Positions 11,932-22,296 of a stretch of DNA of 64,000 nucleotides are shown piece after piece. This DNA is from Antedon mediterranea. Taxonomy: Eukaryota > Echinodermata > Crinoidea > Comatulida > Antedonidae. The stretch is taken from the NCBI RefSeq assembly GCF_964355755.1, contig NC_092674.1, forward strand, positions 4,841,001-4,905,000, read 5' to 3'. Both the position numbers and the translations under genes were made by a program. The notes beneath the pieces are model-generated. The model ran no database searches and was not told the DNA's origin. It saw only the letters and a list, made by a program, of their open reading frames with translations. Positions within the stretch are counted from its first letter, which is position 1. The number at the start of each line of letters is the position of its first letter.

Positions 11932-13569
11932 TATGTTGTGGCAGGCGTTGTGTGACGAATCAAGTTTAACATTAACAATGCTTTGCAGAAACTAGTTTCT
12001 GCACTGAATAATACTGTGTATGTGTACATTACCGTTTTAATTCCAATTAATTGTAGTATTGTTTAAATTCCGATTGTACTAATATTTAAGGTGTATAACC
12101 AGTAGGCATAGCATAGTATTTAAGATGTTTTAGAACCGACTGTAGGCCTAATATTCGTAGTATTAATATTTAAATCCCGGTAGTAGGCCTAATATAGTTT
12201 AATATAATTATATAATAATCCAAATTGTACAGTAATATAGTATACTACCCGAAGGTAAAAGATCTGATAATGCCAATTGTACATTTAGGTTATTGTTAGT
12301 ATCAGTATGACCGCTTTCTCTTCAATTTTGATTATAACCTGTGGCGAATGTGTTTGGTGTCTGTTAGAAAATTAACAATGCCAAATGGCTAGAGTTATGC
12401 ACCAAGAAACGCCGCGAAAGCGGCATTGATTGGTGACCTATATAGGAGACATTCCCATGACACCATTCAAAATAAGTTTAGGATGTCATAATTTAAAATA
12501 CTAGATGGTACGCGAACCGGATGTGGTTCTCGAATACATATAGTTTCAGCGTTAAATAACTGGTGATTTCAAATACGTACCGCTGGACAATAATACATGT
12601 CGTTTACAGGAACGAATAAATAGACACGGTGATTTATGTACTCAACCCAAATTAGCACACTGGGAATTACTTACGAAAGAAACTTGTTTGAGACAAAGTT
12701 TAACAAACTTAATTTGTGTTTTGTATGTAACAGGGCTGAGGGGGATGGGGAAGAGAATAGGTGCAATTTTTAAATATATTCTTTATCCATTCAGTAACGA
12801 AATATTAATTGTTTTCATGTTTTAATAATATACCACTTATAAACACAGAAAAAATTGCGATTTAATACTTTGTTGAAACTGTCACCGTCATAGTCGATTG
12901 AACCAGTAGCCTCAGTATGTAACGTTACACCAATTTGTGGAAAACACCTAGAATTCGGTGCAAAAACCAACCTTCTCCGAATATCTGAAATATGAACCTA
13001 AAGCAGAGACATACATGTTTGGTATTGAGAGAGAATTGTACAAGAAGTGGTAGGTCTTAACACTTGATCGAATACCAAACTTTAAAAATTTTACTTTTAT
13101 GACTTTTTATTAAATTGAGATGGCGATGATTACTGCCCCTCCGCTGAAAAGTCTGCCGGCATCCATCTTGGACGGCTCCGTATATCTCTTTTCTTTTACT
13201 ATGTATCTTTGTTCTTTTTTTGTAAATGTTGTTGCTTAACCATATACAGTACCATGATGTTAAGGTGAATGTTAATACATTTTGAATTTACCAGTTTCTT
13301 CCAATCGGATCGTTCATTGGCTATACTAGTTGTTTGATATCTTACTTGGTTTTCAATTGTCCGGGATACGTGATATTTGTGATCAGCTTATAAAGGTAGA
13401 GTAGGTATAAATTTGAGTGAAATTGTTGGATATCACTAATACTTAAGACTACCTTTATCTCAAAGATTTTGTCATCTTTATCGCTTCAATATTACATTGC
13501 AGGTATCACCGAGCGTAACATGATAAATGCGTCTTAAGAATTAGGTGTGCCGCTGATACGAAAGTGTTA
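11932..13569. other. intergenic, nothing recognised
   Basis: AT-rich, no long frames. A small hairpin (CGCCGCGAAAGCGGC) lies near 12412. Confidence 0.4.
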
Positions 13570-13713
13570 CGCTCTGTCTACACTATCAAACTAGTTTGAC
13601 AAAAAAATGGTGATGTGCCCAAATATGGTAGTGATATGACATCATCATTTCCATATATGGGCACATCACATTTTTGTTGTCACATAATTAAGTTTTATAG
13701 TGTAGACAGAGCT
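13570..13713. mobile_element. palindromic MITE, TWA-target family
   Basis: Near-perfect fold-back: left GCTCTGTCTACACTATCAAA, right ATAGTGTAGACAGAGCT. TTA at 13567-13569 and 13714-13716 is the likely target duplication. It contains GATGTGCCCAAATATGG and its mirror CCATATATGGGCACATC. Confidence 0.8.
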
Positions 13714-14309
13714 TTATAGTTTATAGGCATTTGTTTAACCAGAAAAGAGTGAATTCACTGTTAGTTTTAAAATATTTGCAAAATAACCTTAGAGTAAAAA
13801 AAAAATGTTCAAAGAATAGATATTTCTTTCACGCATATATAACGTAGCCTGTCTGGATTGAGGGTCCGATAAAGTTAACAAAAGTCCGTCGGACTTTGTG
13901 TTTGCAGCATGACCTTTATTCTGTCCATGGAGAAATTTCTCCATGTTCTGTCCTTTGTGTGTCAGCAGTCAAGTAAGGAAAGCCTTCCATGGTGGTAAGA
14001 TTTTTTTTCTTCTACTTTTTAGGACTAATAACTAGACTCGTTTTAGATACGATCATTTTGTTTTCATTTAAACAAAATGGTAAAAATGAATTGTGATGAA
14101 TTTAAAATTTAACATTAGACATATAAATATATAAAGCATCGTAACCAGTGATTGTAAATTGATAAATTTTAAACTGAACAGATACAAAATGATTGGAACG
14201 TTTTAGAGTGGTCTTGCAGTTTGAATGAGCTTAAAGAATTATTTCTAACTGTAAAACATACTTTCTGGCTGTTTTACTTTATCGTTTTGATTTAGCTTTT
14301 CGTTTTTTT
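13714..14309. other. intergenic with a perfect 20-bp palindrome
   Basis: CATGGAGAAATTTCTCCATG at 13926-13945 is its own reverse complement. The surrounding 13880-13998 is less AT-rich than the rest and ends in a donor-like GGTAAGA, so a first exon of an unseen transcript is possible. No product can be named. Confidence 0.4.
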
Positions 14310-14995
14310 TTTTTATCTCCACTGAAATTCAGCCACTGACCCACAGTATTGTCATTTAGTCAGTGCTTATTTGCGTTGTATCTCTATTGAGATTCAGCCA
14401 CTGATACCCACAGCATTGTCATTTTTTCAGTGATTTTTTTTTTTGTATATCTCCATTGAGATCCAGCCACTGATACCTACAGCATTGTCATTTTTTTAGT
14501 GATTATTTTTTTTGTATCTCCATTGAGATCCAACCACTGATACACAGCTTTTTTTCAGTGCTTATTTTTTTTTGTACCTATCTCCATTGAGATCCAGCCA
14601 CTGATACCCACAGCATTGTCATTTTTTCAGTGATCATTTTTTGTGTATATCCATTGAGATCCAGCCACTGATACCCACAGCATTGTCATTTTTTCAGTGA
14701 TCATTTTTTTTTGTATATCTCCATTGAGATCCAGCCACTGATACCCACAGCATTGTCATTTTTTCAGTGATCATTTTTTTTGTATATCTCCATTGAGATC
14801 CAGCCACTGATACCCACAGCATTGTCATTTTTTCAGTGATCATTTTTTTTGTATCTCCATTGAGATCCAGCCACTGATACCCACAGCATTTTTTCAGTGT
14901 TTATTTTTTTTTTATTTATGTCCATTGCGATCCAGCCACTGATACCCACAGCATTTATTCAGTGCCATTGTCATTTTTTCAGTAATTTGCCTTTG
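14310..14995. repeat. tandem repeat, about 69-bp unit, about 10 copies
   Basis: Units carry CTCCATTGAGATCCAGCCAC, then GATACCCACAGCATTGTCAT, then a T-run ending CAGTGATC. Two inner units start exactly 69 bp apart (14721 and 14790). Edge units are more diverged, as in older array margins. Confidence 0.85.
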
Positions 14996-15214
14996 GATTG
15001 ATACATACATACATAACATTTTATAAAATGGTTAACATTATATTTAATAATTTTTTGTAGACCTTATGCTTTATCATTTATTTAGAACAGGGTGCAATTT
15101 TATGCATCACCCACATCTTGCTAAACCGGGTCACCAACATTGCTGTAAATTTATTCAGGTGCGGGCAAAAACATTTTTATTGATCATACATTTTTGGGAT
15201 TTTATTTGTGTTAC

Positions 15215-15492
15215 ACGAGCTTGTTCAAAATAAGCACTTTCTTATAGTTCAAATTACACAGTAAAATCTCTATTCTTTTGTAAACAAATTTTGAAACAGA
15301 GAGGCATTTTTAAAAAACTATAAAAAAATAAACGGTCGATAAAAATTGTTATCAGATGACTAAATATAGGTAATATAAATTGAATTTTACGTTTCTGGTA
15401 TTTTTATTCAACTTCGAGTTTTTATTTTCATGCTGTAGCAAAAATTATCAATCGTAGGATATCCATCATCTGTTTTAACCTTCTTATCTAGG
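15215..15492. repeat. SLC17-array upstream block U1, copy 0
   Basis: Aligns with 20690-20950 upstream of gene A, with shared ATAAGCACTTTCTTAT, GAAACAGAGAGGCATTTT and TTTTACGTTTCTGGT. It marks the left edge of the SLC17 tandem array. Confidence 0.75.
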
Positions 15493-16210
15493 GAGTCACC
15501 AAACACGTTATTACACTAGGTTAAACCACCTTTTTTACTCGGGATTTTTAAAGTACTACTCCTCCCTTATTAGTTGTAGTATTGAGCTGGGATTTGGCAT
15601 GAATATACATGTCCTCAAATCTATAGAGCCGGATTTTTAAATTTCAAACCGGATGCAGCCATATGACGTCTCGAAGATGGTACCATATAGCCGTATTTGG
15701 TAGGTTATTGATGTGTATGTGACGTCACATCCCGTCTTATGACGCCATTACAGCTTCATTTGCTGTACCCCGAGTATCGCACATTCGTGCTTTTTACTTG
15801 GGGTACCCGAGTCTAGGACTTACTCATTTTCTCCTCCTCTTCTTCCTCCATCTGGACACTATTGAGTAAAAAGTGCGATTTTTAAAGTACTACTCCTCCC
15901 TTATTCGGTGTAGTATTGAGCTGGGATTTGGCATGAATACTACAGGCACATGTCCTCAAAGCTATAGAGCCAGATTTTAGTATTTTCAAACCGGATGCAG
16001 CAATATGACTTCTCGAAGATGGTACCATATAGCCGTATTTGGTAGGTTATTGATGTGTATGTGAAGTCACATCCCGTCTTATGACGTCATTACAGCTTCA
16101 TTTGCAGTACCCCGAGTATCGCACATTCGTGCTTTTTTGTTTGTTAATTAATTTGTTTAATTAAGAACCCACAATGTGTGACACACACCACAGCATCATG
16201 TAGTTATATG

Positions 16211-16283
16211 CGGAATCTTGGCGTAGTGGTTATCACGTTGGCTTAACAAGCAGAAGGTACCTGGTTCAAGCCCGGGAGAAACT
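16211..16283 (+). tRNA. degenerate tRNA-Val(AAC)-like sequence (pseudo-tRNA)
   Basis: Keeps the D-arm core (GCGTAGTGGTTATCAC), an AAC anticodon in loop TTAACAA and a good T arm (CCTGG-TTCAAGC-CCGGG). The acceptor and anticodon stems do not pair well. Probably a dead copy of the tRNA head at 16500. Confidence 0.55.
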
Positions 16284-16499
16284 TTTTTTTTTTAAACTTT
16301 ATGGTGAAAAGTACTGTATACGAAATATGATAATTATACACAGTATATCTTATTTTTATTATTTTTTTAAATACTTATTTTGTGTAATCGGTAATTATCA
16401 CTTTTACACATGTTTATTTTGCTTTGTGCTTATTACCATATTTATTTGTAATTCAAATGGATTAAAAAACTTTGTGTAACCCACATTTTTAGTGTAAGA

Positions 16500-16571
16500 G
16501 GTTTCGCAGTGTAGTGGTTGTCAAGTCTGCTTAACACGCAGAAGGTCCCGGTTCGAGCCCTGGCGAAACCT
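16500..16571 (+). tRNA. tRNA-Val (anticodon AAC)
   Basis: The acceptor stem GGTTTCG (16500-16506) pairs perfectly with CGAAACC (16564-16570). The D arm contains GTGTAGTGGTTGTCA. The anticodon stem TCTGC/GCAGA closes loop TTAACAC with anticodon AAC. The T arm CCCGG-TTCGAGC-CCTGG has one C-T mismatch. A T-rich run follows at 16573, as for a Pol III stop. Because it heads a repeated unit, it may be a SINE-like head rather than a working gene. Confidence 0.7.
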
Positions 16572-17055
16572 ATTTTTCTTTAACTTTATGGTGAAATATA
16601 CTGTATACGTAATATGATATAGAGTATATCTCGTTTTATTACCCGGGGTACCTGAGTCTAGGACTCTCATCTTTTCCTCTTCTTCTTCCATCCGGACACT
16701 ATTGAGCAAAAAGTGCGATTTATAAAGTACTACTCCTCCATTATTCGTTGTAGTATTGAGCTCGGATTTAGCATGAATATACTACAGGGACATGTCCTCA
16801 AGCTATAGAGCCGGATTTTTTAATTTCAAACCAGATGCAGCCATATCACGTCTCAAAGATGGTACCGTATAGCCGTATTTGGTTGCGCGGTTATTGATGT
16901 GTATGTGACGTTACATCCGGACTTATGACGTCATTACAGCTTCTTTCGCTGTACCCCGAGTATTGCACATTCGTGCTTGTTCATATTGATTTCTGTTACA
17001 AATATTTGATTTATTTATTAAATTTAAAATTCATGCCTGTACCTGAGCTTTAACG

Positions 17056-18918
17056 TTATAATAATATATTATATAATAATATAATAATATAACAATTTAT
17101 ATAGCGCACATATATATCCACTAAAAGTGTTCAAGGCTAATCACAACACTGTTTGTTTATACTTCATTAATACCATATGCCTCAGCAAGAAGGTTTGATT
17201 TTAATGATTTTTTAAAAGAACTAATTGTATGGCAATGCCTAATCCATTCAGGAATGTCATTCCACATACGCGGAGCACGATCTCCAAACGACGAGTTGTG
17301 AGATTTCGGTTGAAATAAAAGCAACTTATTATTGGTCGTAAATTACATTTAGGAGAGTATGAGCCCAGCATATCAGTCACATATTCTGGAGCAATTCCAT
17401 TAATAACTTTGAAAACAATTAACATTATTTTAAAAACAATTCTATGTTTAATAGGCAGCCAAGTAACTCTTTTAAGGTGCCTGTAATATGCGAAAATCTG
17501 GGCAAGTTAGTTACAACTCGTGCAGCCGCATTTTGTATTAGCTGAAGCCTATATAGTTGTTTATGTGGGAGACTTAATAACAAGGAGTTACACATATCGA
17601 GACGCGAACTAACACATGCATGTACAAGTTGCTCAGCAGCTGCACGATTTAAGTATTTTCTGATGCCTCGAATATTTCTTAAATGATATGACAATGCAGA
17701 CGTAATTTTAGAAATATGAGCCGTCATTGTCATATTAGCATCCAGAATTACACCAAGATTTCTAACTTGTGTAGTATTTTCAGTACAGAAGTTACCAATG
17801 GAAACCCTCCTAGATGGAATTTTCTCTAATTGTTGTTGCGAACCAAATAAAATGTACTCAGTCTTATCATAATTAAGTTTTAAAAAGTCTTTGGCCAACC
17901 AGACACGAATTTCAGAAATACATTTTTCAAGCAAATCAATTGATAATTCACTCTGTGTCATGGTAGGTTTAAACGATATATATATCTGAGTGTCATCAGC
18001 GTAAACATGATAGCTAAGGTTATATTTCTTAATGATATTACGAATAGGATATACATAAATTGTAAACAATTGTGGACCTAAAACAGATTCTTGCGGAACA
18101 GAGAAATTAGAAGTGGTAGGTTGAGTGAGAGATTGCCTCTCTAATACAAATGTGTTGAGGTCTGTCCGCCAATGATTGCCACCATCTTAGTGCACATCCC
18201 TTAACACCAATAGAAGCATGCAACCTCTCAATCAGAATACTATGATCTACCATATCAAACGCAGCACTCAAATCAAGTAAAATTAAAACAGTTACTTTTC
18301 CAACATCCATTGCATCCATCATAACGCGCAGCAGTGCAGTTTCAGTACTGTGATGTGCTTTATACGCTGATTGAAACGGATCAAGTAAAGAATTATCCTT
18401 TACGTGTGATAGTATACGTTTCGATACCACTTTTTCAATTACTTTGCCAAGAAAACACAGATTTGATACTGGTCTGTAATTGGATAGCTTTTCAGGATGA
18501 AGGCCCGATTTCTTTAATTGAGGACGTATGGGCGAGATTTTACAAATCAGGGAAAACCCCTGTTTCCAAAGACAGATTAACGACACGTGTAATTACTGGA
18601 ACAAAAACAACAGCATTTCTCTTAATTAAAAGAGTAGGAACTGGATCAAGACTGCAAGATTTAGCAGGCGAGTTTTTTTGACAATTTCAGAATATCTTTT
18701 TCACTTGCAGGTTCAAATTTACAAAGGAAGGGACAATTATAATTTTCACAGCATACGTCGTTATTAAAGTACAAACTTCAAGCACTATCTTTAACAAGAA
18801 GTTTACGAATATTAACAACAATTTTATTTTTTTTAAATACGGAAACCTTCTGCAAGCAACGATTTAGAACGGTGTAAAAGATTGTTTACAACTTTAAACA
18901 GCCTTTTTCTGATATAAT
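17056..18918 (-). mobile_element. 5'-truncated, frameshifted CR1/L2-type LINE
   Basis: Pieces of a reverse transcriptase lie on the minus strand. 18586-18107 has NYRPVSNLCFLGKVIEKVV and LLDLSAAFDMVDHS. 18069-17425 has the catalytic YADDTQIY (about 18.0 kb) and the RNLGVILDANMTM region. 17425-17201 holds C-terminal remains. At least two frameshifts separate them, so the element is dead. The 3' end is at the left: GCGCTATATAA followed by a TATAA-type microsatellite. It interrupts the SLC17 flank word GTTATAATAGTGTC, intact at about 22440 and 34770, and ATAATA on both sides may be the target duplication. Confidence 0.85.
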
Positions 18919-18970
18919 AGTGTCATGCTAAATTGTGGCCCATTATGCTACTTTGTACTTCCAACCGTTC

Positions 18971-19766
18971 ATTTCATTATTTATTTGGTCTATTTAAGTA
19001 TATTGTAATATAACGATATACTTTTATATTTAAGAAATTGACCTTTGTATCGGAATTCAAATAGGTTCACAAACTTGACCCAGAAAGTCCAGAGGAGAGT
19101 TTGTCCAGATGTTTTAATGACCATTTAGTTTATAATAGAGTCCCTAAAGAAAACACTTAGCTTAATTTTGTGACTTTCCCATCGTTAAACCAGGAGTGAC
19201 TGACACTATTTAAGTACAGATTTGACAGTGTCATCCATCACAGAAATACCTTATTATACCGTTAATCACTCCCACTTAAACACCCCTGGATCAACTTAGG
19301 ACCAATCATTAGCTCCATAAATGATGTAATGACATTATGCAAATGAACTGAGCCAATATACTCCCAAGTTTCAGAAGAACATCTACACCTTACAGCCATT
19401 TCACGGAGCACACACCTCACAGCCACTTCTTCAGAAGCAGACCTACACACTTCACACCTCACTGACAGCATCATTGATCGTCCGTTCCTTATCTATACTT
19501 ATAGTTGTATATTGTACTGAAATATTATACTGAATAAACAATATATGTGTTACGACAGTCAAGCGAGTCAGAGTCTTTCATTAGTACCTCAACAACGCAA
19601 CATTATATTACAATATACAAAACAAAAAAAATGAAATTGGGGAGACCTTAATCACTGTAGCTGAGCCGGTTGACCCAACCCCAAAGTCAGTTTACACATA
19701 AAAGACGTAAAGACAAAATACAGTTACAGCGAATCAAAATGAATATGAACTTTTCTAATGAAGGCT
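18971..19766. mobile_element. unclassified 0.8-kb insertion (possible solo LTR or TIR element)
   Basis: This block splits flank sequence that is continuous near 22490 and 34825. GTATATTGTAATATAA at 18999 recurs as its reverse complement ending at about 19618. An AATAAA-type signal at about 19532 and a CAACAACGCAACA stretch resemble LTR ends, but no primer-binding site or direct target duplication was confirmed. Confidence 0.4.
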
Positions 19767-19822
19767 GTCACCGTCACTGGTTTGCATACGATAAGCTAAT
19801 TTTAAACGAGAATGATTAGTGA

Positions 19823-19907
19823 GTTTTCTGATCTTTGGTACTAGTGAGGTTCAAGAATGGTCCAAAATTGACAATTCCGACACTGAAGTGGTTCCCGGTA
19901 TTGTATG
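19823..19907 (+). pseudogene. SLC17 copy 0: last-exon fragment
   Basis: About 85 bp matches the 3' part of the last coding exon of the SLC17 copies; translated, it has FLIFGTSEVQEWSK, then diverged residues to a stop. Just upstream (19767-19800) is the 5' flank that in copies A and B precedes the start codon. Everything between that flank and the last exon is deleted. The sequence after it (19906-20690) matches the region downstream of gene A (31122-31925). Confidence 0.8.
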
Positions 19908-20169
19908 ATGATTTTGTATGCACGCCCGCGTAAATTGATGATGATCTTTGACCCATCAAATTCAATCGTTGAGTGAATAATGCTGTTATTTTTATTTAAC
20001 TGATTAGTGGTGGAGAAATAAGTACTGTATAGATAAATACACTTACTGAATAGATCAACTTTCTAAAGATTTTAAATCGTTCCACTTTGTATAATATTAA
20101 GGCTGTGATGCATGACAATAATAGGCCTATAGTACAACAGATTATGAATAAAGTAGAATACATACAGAG

Positions 20170-20278
20170 TCAGTGAGGTGTAAAGTTTAAGATTCGATAT
20201 AGACCTCAGACCTACAGTATATAGTATTATTCACGATTGACGGGCATATCGGTCCCTAAGCCAGAAAGTCTTATCAAG
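20170..20278 (+). promoter_or_regulatory. candidate 5' non-coding exon/leader of SLC17 copy A
   Basis: The sequence ends TCTTATCAAG followed by GTAAAT, a plausible donor, and recurs upstream of gene B (to 31514). It could splice to the acceptor-like TACTTTAAAG just before the start codon. Inferred only from the splice-like words. Confidence 0.25.
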
Positions 20279-20279
20279 G

Positions 20280-20690
20280 TAAATATGTTTGATAGATCTC
20301 TTCATATAACTGGTTTCTCGATGTCTTATTCGGGGTCTCTGAGTGCTTCATTAGGCCTACCATTTTTTTTGTTCAGTGGGAATGTATTTAACCAGAATAG
20401 TACTTTGACGGCGATGGTGGTAGGTTATTGGCTTGTTGGTTCATAAAATACACATCTTATAGCCACAACCCTCAAGCACAAAATACAACTGTTGAGGATC
20501 TTCAAGGTTTGTTTTTTTTCCTGAACATTTCAACGTATGTTGTAATTATGTTTTTATCATGTTTACCACCAAAATTTAGAGTGAGAATCAATATCATAAG
20601 GAAAAATTGTTTCTATACTTTTTAAATGAGGTAGTAATTAGCATAATAAAGAACGAGGTATGTTTTTCTCATCGATAATTTTGGCTATTA
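20280..20690. promoter_or_regulatory. conserved upstream block of the SLC17 units, copy A
   Basis: About 400 bp nearly identical to 31515-31920 and still about 90% similar by eye to 43570-43932, just upstream of the much more diverged gene C. Shared words: TCGGGGTCTCTGAGTGCTTC, AACATTTCAA and GAATCAATATCATAAGGAAA. In copy C it ends about 70 bp before the start codon, so it is a candidate promoter/leader. Confidence 0.5.
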
Positions 20691-21114
20691 TAAGCACTTT
20701 CTTATCAGTGAGGGGGGATAGTTGAAATTACAAAGTAAAATCTATATTCTTTTGTACACAAATATTAAAACAGAGAGGCATTTTTAAAAAACTATGAAAA
20801 ATAAACGGTGTTATAACAAATGTTATCAGATGACCAAATATAGGTAATATAACTTGAATTTTACGTTTCTGGTTTTTTTTATTCAACTTCAGAGTTTTAT
20901 TTTCATGCTGTACCAAAAATTATCCACCGTATATCCATCATCTTTTTTAAACTACCTATCTACTGGAAAAAAGTCTTCCTGGTTTTTATAGAAGAAATTT
21001 GCCAAATTTTGTATTTGACCATTTTATAGGAAATCATGAAAACATTTCTTCTGGTTTCGATTCGTATAATAATATAAGTAGTTCTTTGATAGTAAACCAA
21101 TAAAACTTACGTTG

Positions 21115-21158
21115 GCAAGACAGTTTCGTCTAGCTGTCAGCTTGACTTCTTCAGTTGC
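21115..21158 (-). ncRNA. hammerhead-like ribozyme motif in left Penelope arm
   Basis: Mirror copy of the motif at 22253-22296: CTGAAGA at 21154-21148, GAAA at 21127-21124 and GTC at 21121-21119, read on the minus strand. See that entry for the fold. Confidence 0.5.
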
Positions 21159-22252
21159 TATGATGCGTTATGGCGCCGATTGGTCTCCTTTCCAGCCACT
21201 AGATGATTTTGTTGTGTAGCCTAGGGGACCAGTCGTCGTCAGAAGCTGATCGTAAATGTGAGATAGTTGGTGCGCGCCTTCGTCTCTATTCATCTTTGTA
21301 TTTTTATTTTGCTTTCTTATGCTGATGCTTTCTTTAATTTTACGTTTAAGCCAAACTTGTTCTTTGTGTAGTACCTCTATCTTATCCCAGTTAGGTATGT
21401 GGTTGTGTGTGGTCATATGGTCCGTGATTGCTGATTTATGTAAAATGGAGGACGAAACTTTCCGTGATGCACGCGTCTGCATGTTCTGTGTGTTTTCCTC
21501 AACATCTTTCTTGTGCTCTTTAATTCTGGTTTTGAGTGCCCTACCCGTTTCCCCAATGTACACCATCTCACAGCTGGTGCACCCCACTTTGTAGACGACA
21601 CCACAGGAATCCTCTTTGCATGCTTTATCTTTCGGTCGGACGATTAAGTTTTTAATTTTGTTAGATGGTTTAAAGTATGTTCGTATGTTATATATATTTT
21701 TTTTTTAAATGTTCTCTTGATTTTCTCTGACAGGCCTTGAATATATGGGATGGATATCGACCCTCTTATATCTTCTGTTTCGGGTTGTTTGTCCGTTTTT
21801 TGTTTATCTAGGTTACGTTGTACCTTTCTAATCGTCCATGTAGGGTAGTTGCATTGTTTAAGTGAAGTATGTATCATCTCAGTTTCGTTCTGTTTGTCTG
21901 GATTATTTGTGATTATCGTGTTACATCTGTGTAGAAGTGTGCGGATAACGGATAACTTGTGTTGCAGAGGATGATGTGAGTTAAAGTCCAAGTATTGATT
22001 TGTGTGGGTGGCTTTCCTAACTGGGATAAGATAGAGGTACTACACAAAGAACAAGTTTGGCTTAAACGTAAAATTAAAGAAAGCATCAGCATAAGAAAGC
22101 AAAATAAAAATACAAAGATGAATAGAGACGAAGGCGCGCACCAACTATCTCACATTTACGATCAGCTTCTGACGACGACTGGTCCCCTAGGCTACACAAC
22201 AAAATCATCTAGTGGCTGGAAAGGAGACCAATCGGCGCCATAACGCATCATA

Positions 22253-22296
22253 GCAACTGAAGAAGTCAAGCTGACAGCTAGACGAAACTGTCTTGC
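22253..22296 (+). ncRNA. hammerhead-like ribozyme motif in right Penelope arm
   Basis: Stem I is GCAA (22253-22256) with TTGC (22293-22296). The core CTGAAGA is at 22257-22263. Stem II is GTC-A-AGCT-GAC-AGCT-A-GAC, with one extra A before it. GAAA is at 22284-22287 and the cleavage triplet GTC at 22290-22292. Stem III is minimal, so cleavage would need a dimer, as proposed for many Penelope hammerheads. Type I hammerheads are known in Penelope pseudo-LTRs; activity of this one is inferred. Confidence 0.55.

Larger units (their letters stand above)
15495..16984. repeat. tRNA-Val-headed tandem repeat cluster inserted in copy 0
   Basis: Three copies of one body sequence lie at about 15537-15785, 15874-16135 and 16708-16970, each with TAGTATTGAGCTGGGATTTG or a close variant and ending CGCACATTCGTGCTT. 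A linker (GTACCCGAGTCTAGGAC to AAAAAGTGCGAT) precedes the second and third. tRNA-Val-like sequences at 16211 and 16500 are both followed by CTTTATGGTGAAA. The full unit therefore seems to be tRNA, A/T tail, linker, body, about 480 bp. The cluster interrupts sequence that is continuous between the U1 and U2 blocks elsewhere. Confidence 0.65.

Noticed and set aside
16521-16709. 62-codon minus-strand frame with an acidic Glu run
   Set aside because: It overlaps the tRNA-Val on the opposite strand, and the Glu codons come from a CTTCTTCC-rich linker of the repeat.
21995-22243. 82-codon plus-strand frame matching the GIY-YIG C terminus
   Set aside because: Not a separate gene. It is the inverted partial copy of the Penelope-like element.
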